From the NCBI RefSeq assembly GCF_036421855.1, contig NZ_JAZGOK010000006.1: a stretch of DNA of 64,000 nucleotides; one strand, given 5' to 3'. Below the pieces are notes generated by a model. The model was not told the origin of the DNA and searched no databases. It saw only the letters and a list, made by a program, of their open reading frames with translations. This stretch comes from Georgenia_B sunbinii (GTDB taxonomy: Bacteria > Actinomycetota > Actinomycetes > Actinomycetales > Actinomycetaceae). Each line of letters opens with the position of its first letter. Position 1 is the stretch's first letter. This document shows, piece by piece, positions 59,660-64,000 of the stretch. A program made the translations under genes and the position numbers.

Positions 59660-61801
59660 TCAGAACGGTGGCGGGTCATCAGCGGGGCGCTCGCCGGGCG
59701 GCTCCACCATGGTGATGCGGCCGCGGTGGTCGCGCCGGTAGCAGTGCCCGCTGGGAGTCATCCACTCGAAGGTGCCGCCGCCCAGGTGCCGTAGCCGGAA
59801 CGCTCCGACGGTCTTGGTGATGTGGTCCCGTTCGCAAAGAGCGGCGAGGTTGCCGACGGCGGTGATCCCGCCGTCCTCCCAGGCGATGACGTGGTCGAGA
59901 TCGCAGACCTGCGCGGGCGAGGAGCAGCCGGGACGCACACAGGTCCGGTCTCGATGCCGCACGAAATCGGCGATGGCGGCCGGGGGGCGGTAGCGGGTGC
60001 GCCCGACGTCCAGCAGCTCGCCGCTGAGCGGGTCGGTGACGAGTCGCTGCCAGGTGTCGGCGCTGCCGGCCAACGCCCGTGCGACGTCCGGCGAGATCGG
60101 ACCGTACCCGTCGAGCTCGGCGACCTCTGCGAGAAGCGGGCCTTCGTCGTCGCCGGTGATATTGAGGTCGAGCGCGCCGGTGATCGCAAGATCGTCGGCA
60201 TCGTCGTCGAGTGGCACCGGATCTGGGCACAGGCACTCGTGCGGATCTCGGCCGACGGGTGGCGACGTGCCATCACCTGCGTGCGGCAATGGGCCGCCGC
60301 ATCCCGGTGGGTCGGCACCACCGGCGAGGTGGGCAGAGCACTCCCCTGGGCCTTGGTCTGCTGAATTGAGAAGCCCTGGCGGGATCAGTACCGAGAGCGG
60401 GACAGTGACCTTGATCTGCGTACGGCGGCCGCCGATCCCACCGACCGGCATCCGCGGGGTGCGCAAGTAGGAACCGCCGGTCTGGAACGCCACGGCATGG
60501 TCGTCGCCGCTGGTCGCGTGGTCCGCGTCGGGAGCCGTCTGGCCGTCGTCAGCGGCCGTCTGGCCGTCGTCAGCGGCCGTCTGGCCGTCGTCAGCGGCCG
60601 TCTGCTCGTCGTCAGTGGCGTTCCGGTTGCCGTCGGTGGCCGTTTGATCTTCGTCGGCAGCCGTTTGATCGTCGTCGGCAGCCGTCTGACCATCGTCGGT
60701 GCCCGTCTGGCCGTCGTCGGCGGCCGTCTGACCATCGTCGTCGGCCGTCTGGTCGTCGTCGGCGTCCGACGGCGCCTCGGTGCCGGCCGCCGGCGGGTCA
60801 GTGACTCCGATGAAGCCGCGATCCAGCGCCGCATGGCCCATCAGTGCCAGAGCATCGGCCCGCAGCTGGTCGAGCGTCCTGGAGTCCCCCGACGCCTTCG
60901 CGCTTCGTGCGGCGGCTTCCAGTGCCAGGTCCAGTCCGGCGGCATCGGTCGCCGGCATCACGGCGAACATCGATGCCATCCCGTCCGGCAGCGGTCGGGG
61001 ATGGTCCACCCGCCTCGTGTCACGGGCACGACGGTGCCGCTGCGTCGCCCGGTGGGGATCGACCGCGATGATCGCTGCCTGCACCGCGCGAGTCAGTTGG
61101 GTCTGGCTCTGGTGCGGCGCATCGGGGAGGACGAGCTGCTGGACCTCCCAGGCGACGTCGAACGGTTGATCCGCCAGCAGGCGCACCAGCGTGCAGGCCT
61201 TGGGGTAGTCGATCCGTCCCTCCCGCAGTGCCGTCCCGGTGTCCTCGAGCTTCTGCCGGAACGCCCGCGAGTTGGTCACCATGCGCTTGGCGGCGAACCG
61301 GGAGAGCCCAAGGCGTGGCGCCAGCTCCTCGGCGGTGACGTTGGTGTTGTAGTCCCCGTCTGGCAGCGGGTGGTGCGGGTTGAGCGCCGGACGCCGCGCA
61401 AGCACCCCGGTGAGATCAGTCATCCGTCCCTGCGCCCAGGCCGCGAGCCGGTGGTACCCGGCAACCATCTCCACGAGGTCGTACTCGTCGACGGTCCTGG
61501 GGTCGATGTCCTCCAGCTCGGCCGCCAGCAGTGGCCCAGGGTCGAGCGCCGCGAAGAAGTCAGCGGGGCTAGTCGGAAGGCCGTCCTGGTCGGGAGGCTC
61601 CAGCGGATCGGACTCGGCCGGGCGCACGCCCAGCGGGTCTGGCGGCAGCGGGCCGGGCTCGGGTCCCTCGGCAAGGAAGTCCTCCAGCCACGGTGGCGGG
61701 CCGGCGAAGTCCCTCGCCTCATCACAGAGCCAGGCGCTGCGGTCCGGAGCCACGCGGCGGCCAGGTGAGCCGCCGACCGGGACCTCCGCCGTGAGCGTCA
61801 T
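59660..61801 (-). CDS. DUF222 / HNH endonuclease-signature protein
   Basis: A 713-residue protein. The DUF222 region (about 80-330) includes NVTAEELAPRLGLSRFAAKR and IDYPKACTLVRLLADQP. A long Asp/Gln/Thr-rich repeat region (about 345-445) interrupts it. The C-terminal HNH motif is CVRPGCSSPAQVCDLDHVIA, then NLAALCERDHITK, with Cys residues for zinc. Such genes occur in many copies in actinobacteria; nuclease activity and role are poorly known. The ATG at 61801 has GGAGG very close; an ATG at 61891 would add 30 residues. Confidence 0.85.
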   Translation of the reverse strand: MTLTAEVPVGGSPGRRVAPDRSAWLCDEARDFAGPPPWLEDFLAEGPEPGPLPPDPLGVRPAESDPLEPPDQDGLPTSPADFFAALDPGPLLAAELEDIDPRTVDEYDLVEMVAGYHRLAAWAQGRMTDLTGVLARRPALNPHHPLPDGDYNTNVTAEELAPRLGLSRFAAKRMVTNSRAFRQKLEDTGTALREGRIDYPKACTLVRLLADQPFDVAWEVQQLVLPDAPHQSQTQLTRAVQAAIIAVDPHRATQRHRRARDTRRVDHPRPLPDGMASMFAVMPATDAAGLDLALEAAARSAKASGDSRTLDQLRADALALMGHAALDRGFIGVTDPPAAGTEAPSDADDDQTADDDGQTAADDGQTGTDDGQTAADDDQTAADEDQTATDGNRNATDDEQTAADDGQTAADDGQTAADDGQTAPDADHATSGDDHAVAFQTGGSYLRTPRMPVGGIGGRRTQIKVTVPLSVLIPPGLLNSADQGPGECSAHLAGGADPPGCGGPLPHAGDGTSPPVGRDPHECLCPDPVPLDDDADDLAITGALDLNITGDDEGPLLAEVAELDGYGPISPDVARALAGSADTWQRLVTDPLSGELLDVGRTRYRPPAAIADFVRHRDRTCVRPGCSSPAQVCDLDHVIAWEDGGITAVGNLAALCERDHITKTVGAFRLRHLGGGTFEWMTPSGHCYRRDHRGRITMVEPPGERPADDPPPF
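60520..60775. repeat. Imperfect 24-bp tandem repeat inside the DUF222/HNH gene
   Basis: About ten degenerate copies of a 24-bp unit (core GGCCGTCTGGCCGTCGTC) encode DDGQTAAD-like octapeptides. The three copies near 60540-60605 are almost identical, so replication slippage could change the copy number in frame. Confidence 0.8.
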
Positions 61802-61933
61802 CGCCTCCACCCTCTTCGCGTGCCTTCTCCAAAAGCGTATCGGCGACCTCCGACATTCCCAGCGCCGTGGTTGTGCCGGGCTCTCATCCACCGCCGAACG
61901 CGCCGCACCTGGGAGCCGGCCCGGGCGTGAAAC

Positions 61934-62737
61934 TCAGTCCCGCTCGTCCTGCGGTTCGGTCAGCCGGGCCTGGAAGGCTGCCTTCGCCCGCTCCGGCAGC
62001 GCCTTCGAGGCGCGTGACATCAGCGTGTTCTTCACGGTGGAACCGACGACGGCGTTGTCCTTGCCGGCCAGCATCGCGGCCACCCCGTCCCGGGCGACGT
62101 CCGCCGGGTCGTCCTTGCTGTCGCTCTGGCCCACCCGGGTGTCCTCCATACCCGCGCGGTCGAAGAACTCGGTGTCGGTGGGCCCGGGCATCATCGTGGT
62201 GACGGTGACGCCGCTGTCGCGCAGCTCGTACCGGATTGACTCGGCGAAGTTGAGCACGAACGCCTTCGACGCGCTGTAGGTCGCGTAGTACGGACCGGGC
62301 AGCATGCTGGTGACCGAGCCGGTGAACAGCAGGCGGCCGCGGCCCGCCGCCACCATCCGGGGCAGCAGCCGCTTGGCCAGGTGAACCACGGCCGTCACGT
62401 TCACCCCGATGAGCTCCAGGTCGTCGTCGAGGGCGGTCGTCACGAAGTCACCGCCGACCGCGATGCCGGCGTTGAGCACCAGCACGTCGACGTCCCGCTC
62501 CCCGACCGCCTCGACCAGGTCCGCCACGCCGTCGTAGGTGGACAGGTCCGCCTGGACCGCTTGAACATCGGCCTCCGGGACGGCGGGCAGCACGTTGACG
62601 ATGGCGTCGTCCTCCGCGCAGACCAGTAGGTCGTAGCCCTCCTCGGCCAGCACGTCGGCGATCTCCCGGCCGATACCGCTCGAGGCACCGGTGATGACGG
62701 CGAATGGGCGGTGTGGCTTCGGTTCAGTGGCAGACAT
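61934..62737 (-). CDS. Short-chain dehydrogenase/reductase
   Basis: A 267-residue classical SDR. FAVITGASSGIGREIADVLA is the NAD(P) glycine loop, LVLNAGIAVGG the NAG motif, LLFTGSVTSMLPGPYYATYS followed by ASK carries the catalytic Ser, Tyr and Lys, and PGPTDTEFF follows. The substrate is not predictable. GGGAGGA 5 nt before the ATG at 62737 fixes the start. It is divergent from the PNPOx-like gene. Confidence 0.88.
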   Translation of the reverse strand: MSATEPKPHRPFAVITGASSGIGREIADVLAEEGYDLLVCAEDDAIVNVLPAVPEADVQAVQADLSTYDGVADLVEAVGERDVDVLVLNAGIAVGGDFVTTALDDDLELIGVNVTAVVHLAKRLLPRMVAAGRGRLLFTGSVTSMLPGPYYATYSASKAFVLNFAESIRYELRDSGVTVTTMMPGPTDTEFFDRAGMEDTRVGQSDSKDDPADVARDGVAAMLAGKDNAVVGSTVKNTLMSRASKALPERAKAAFQARLTEPQDERD

Positions 62738-62842
62738 GACAGTCCTCCCGGCGCTGGTTGTACGCGTCAACGCTAGGTGCGCCCAGCCCCGGGCGCGCGC
62801 GGGCGCCTCGACGTGGCTGCGTCGTTCCGGTGAGATGGGCCC

Positions 62843-63469
62843 ATGGACGACGCCACCCCGCTCAGCGCCACGAGCGACCACCCCGAGTTCCGGCACTCGC
62901 CCGAGGACCCGCTCCAGCTGCTCCAGGCGTGGTTCGCCGCCGCCGACCGGCAGGGCGTCCGTGAACCGATGGCAGCCACCCTCGCCACGACGGGACCCGA
63001 CGGCTCGCCGTCCGCCCGGTTCGTCGCGCTCAAAGACATCAGCGCCGACGGCCTGGTCTTCGCCACCAGCGAGACCAGCCCCAAGGGCCTCGAGATGACG
63101 GCCGACCCGCGGGTGGCACTCACCCTGTACTGGAGCGAGACGATGCAGCAGCTGCGCATCAAGGGCGTGGCCAACATGCTCGACGACGACGCGTCGGACC
63201 GGCTCTTCGACGTCCGGCCGCGCGGCGCCCGAGCAGCGGTGATCGCCGCTCGGCAGAGCGAGCCCCTCGACTCCGACACCGCCCTCGAGCAGGCGGTCGC
63301 GTCGCTGGCCAGCAGCGAGCAGCCGCTGGTGCGCCCGTCGAGCTGGCGTGGCTGGCTGGTGACACCGACCGAGATCGAGTTCTGGCTCGGCGGCCGCGAC
63401 CGCCTCCACCGCCGGCTGGCGTACACCAGGTCCGGCGAGGGGTGGACGGCCCGCCGGCTGCAGCCCTGA
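62843..63469 (+). CDS. pdxH: Pyridoxamine 5'-phosphate oxidase-type flavoprotein
   Basis: A 208-residue protein with the PNPOx split barrel: MAATLATTGPDGSPSARFVA followed by LKDI (about residues 43-66), ATSETSPKGLEM and VALTLYWSETMQQLRIKG for FMN. The C-terminal dimerisation segment FWLGGRDRLHRRLAYTRSGE and the RRLQP end match PdxH-type enzymes. It would oxidise pyridoxine/pyridoxamine phosphate to PLP. Some FMN ligands differ from E. coli PdxH, so a related activity is possible. Confidence 0.8.
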   Translation: MDDATPLSATSDHPEFRHSPEDPLQLLQAWFAAADRQGVREPMAATLATTGPDGSPSARFVALKDISADGLVFATSETSPKGLEMTADPRVALTLYWSETMQQLRIKGVANMLDDDASDRLFDVRPRGARAAVIAARQSEPLDSDTALEQAVASLASSEQPLVRPSSWRGWLVTPTEIEFWLGGRDRLHRRLAYTRSGEGWTARRLQP

Positions 63470-63522
63470 CCCGGGCCAAATACGGGTGACACCAGCACCC
63501 GCGGACCGGCAGGCTCCCACCC

Positions 63523-63873
63523 ATGAACACCGCCCAGGTCGTGCTGGCCGCGATCACCTGCTCCCTGCTCCTCGTAGCCGCGCTCAGCAAGGTCACCGGT
63601 CAGCAGTCGATGCGAGACATGGCCGAGCACTTCGCCATCCACTGGCCGAGGTACCGCGCGATCGGCTACCTCGAGCTCGTCGCGGTGGCGGGCATCGTTC
63701 TTGGGCTGTGGTGGTCCTGGATCGGGATCGCGGCGGGGGCCGGGACGGTGCTCCTGCTCGTGGGCGCCGTCGTCGTCCACGCCCGCGTGCGGGACCCGCT
63801 GCCCGCGATGGTGCCCGCCCTCGTGACGCTCGCCGCCGCGGCCGGGTACGTCGTCGTGACCGTCGCTTCCTGA
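63523..63873 (+). CDS. DoxX-like four-helix membrane protein
   Basis: A 116-residue protein with four predicted transmembrane helices: VVLAAITCSLLLVAALSKVT, AIGYLELVAVAGIVLGLWWS, IAAGAGTVLLLVGAVVVHA and MVPALVTLAAAAGYVVVTVA. The K-x-x-G after helix 1 and YLE-x-x-A in helix 2 match DoxX-like proteins. Function is unknown. It follows the PNPOx-like gene after 53 nt. Confidence 0.7.
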   Translation: MNTAQVVLAAITCSLLLVAALSKVTGQQSMRDMAEHFAIHWPRYRAIGYLELVAVAGIVLGLWWSWIGIAAGAGTVLLLVGAVVVHARVRDPLPAMVPALVTLAAAAGYVVVTVAS

Positions 63874-63898
63874 CGCCGGAAGCGTCAGTAGCCGCTTC
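63864..63898. terminator. Overlapping inverted repeats between convergent genes
   Basis: CTGACGC/GCGTCAG (63870-63876 with 63882-63888) and CGCTTCC/GGAAGCG (63864-63870 with 63878-63884) form alternative 7-bp stems spanning the DoxX-like stop codon and the short gap to the convergent gene. It could serve as a bidirectional terminator. Confidence 0.45.
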
Positions 63899-64000
63899 AG
63901 ATCACGTGATCCGCGATGAGTCGGTTCAAGCCGCGGATGTCCACGCCCCGCGCGAACTCGAGCTTGATGCGTCCCAGGCCGCTGAACCACAGCTCCATCT
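63897..64000 (-). CDS. 3' end of an unrecognised gene (partial)
   Basis: The last 33 or so codons of a minus-strand gene that continues past the window edge. The visible C-terminus reads ELWFSGLGRIKLEFARGVDI, then RGLNRLIADHVI. No family is recognised from so short a piece. Codon use is GC-rich in the third position, as expected for a real gene. Confidence 0.45.
   Translation of the reverse strand, partial: MELWFSGLGRIKLEFARGVDIRGLNRLIADHVI

Noticed and set aside
60520..60775. Regular short repeats that might suggest a CRISPR array.
   Set aside because: The units are contiguous, in frame and protein-coding, with no unique spacers.
63917..63928. TGAGTCGGTTCA, an 11/12 match to the rhamnose operator.
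   Set aside because: It lies inside the coding end of a minus-strand gene, far from any start codon, and lacks dyad symmetry at the changed base.
1..64000. tRNA, rRNA, riboswitch, transposase, integrase or phage genes.
   Set aside because: No supporting sequence was seen on either strand; the intergenic gaps are short and explained by promoters, operators or hairpins.

Overview
The window is high-GC DNA (roughly 70% or more) with dense, often ATGA-overlapping genes, frequent GTG/TTG starts, F420-type oxidoreductases, a DUF222/HNH protein, an ECF42-type sigma factor and LPXTG cell-wall anchors. Together these point to an actinobacterium, most plausibly of the order Micrococcales. I cannot name the genus from sequence alone. 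No rRNA, tRNA, CRISPR array, prophage or insertion sequence was found. One ambiguous base (n, position 52524) marks a faulty contig join.

Layout. 1-20.5 kb is housekeeping and accessory DNA: two F420/deazaflavin-type enzymes, three small toxin-antitoxin loci (RHH/ParE at 1.5 kb, AbrB-like/VapC at 6.2 kb, RHH/VapC at 13 kb), a HEAT-repeat protein next to a MerR-HEAT fusion, a DUF6777/beta-propeller exported protein, a dienelactone hydrolase, a nucleotidyltransferase, a YqeB-type membrane protein with a TetR regulator, a tricorn-like protease, a two-gene clpP operon facing an XRE regulator, and a DGPF/ECF42 pair.

20.5-31.7 kb (minus strand) is a complete L-rhamnose catabolic operon. It encodes a twin-ATPase importer with two permeases and a lipoprotein receptor, mutarotase, isomerase, kinase, a fused aldolase/lactaldehyde dehydrogenase, and an FMN lactate oxidase/dehydrogenase. 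The route runs from rhamnose to DHAP plus lactaldehyde, then lactate, then pyruvate. A divergent LacI-family regulator follows at 31.85 kb.

32.9-57.5 kb (minus strand) is a 25-kb block of very large exported enzymes: four GH78 alpha-L-rhamnosidases, one GH106-type alpha-L-rhamnosidase and a BNR_4 beta-propeller protein that may be a polysaccharide lyase. Three of them end in sortase signals. A divergent FAD alditol-oxidase-like gene follows at 58.0 kb. The importer promoter, three of the rhamnosidase promoters and the oxidase gene share one 12-bp palindrome, TGAANCGRTTYA. The block therefore reads as one regulon: surface enzymes release L-rhamnose from a rhamnose-rich glycan, the importer takes it up, and cytoplasmic enzymes convert it to pyruvate.

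58-64 kb returns to ordinary genes: DUF1905, DUF222/HNH, an SDR, a PNPOx-like protein, a DoxX-like membrane protein and the 3' end of an unrecognised gene.

Main points for follow-up: the shared-operator rhamnoglycan regulon; a ClpP paralogue lacking its catalytic serine; the assembly scar that breaks the last rhamnosidase; an apparent ECF42 autoregulatory promoter; and an antitoxin whose 5' end has been replaced by another gene.
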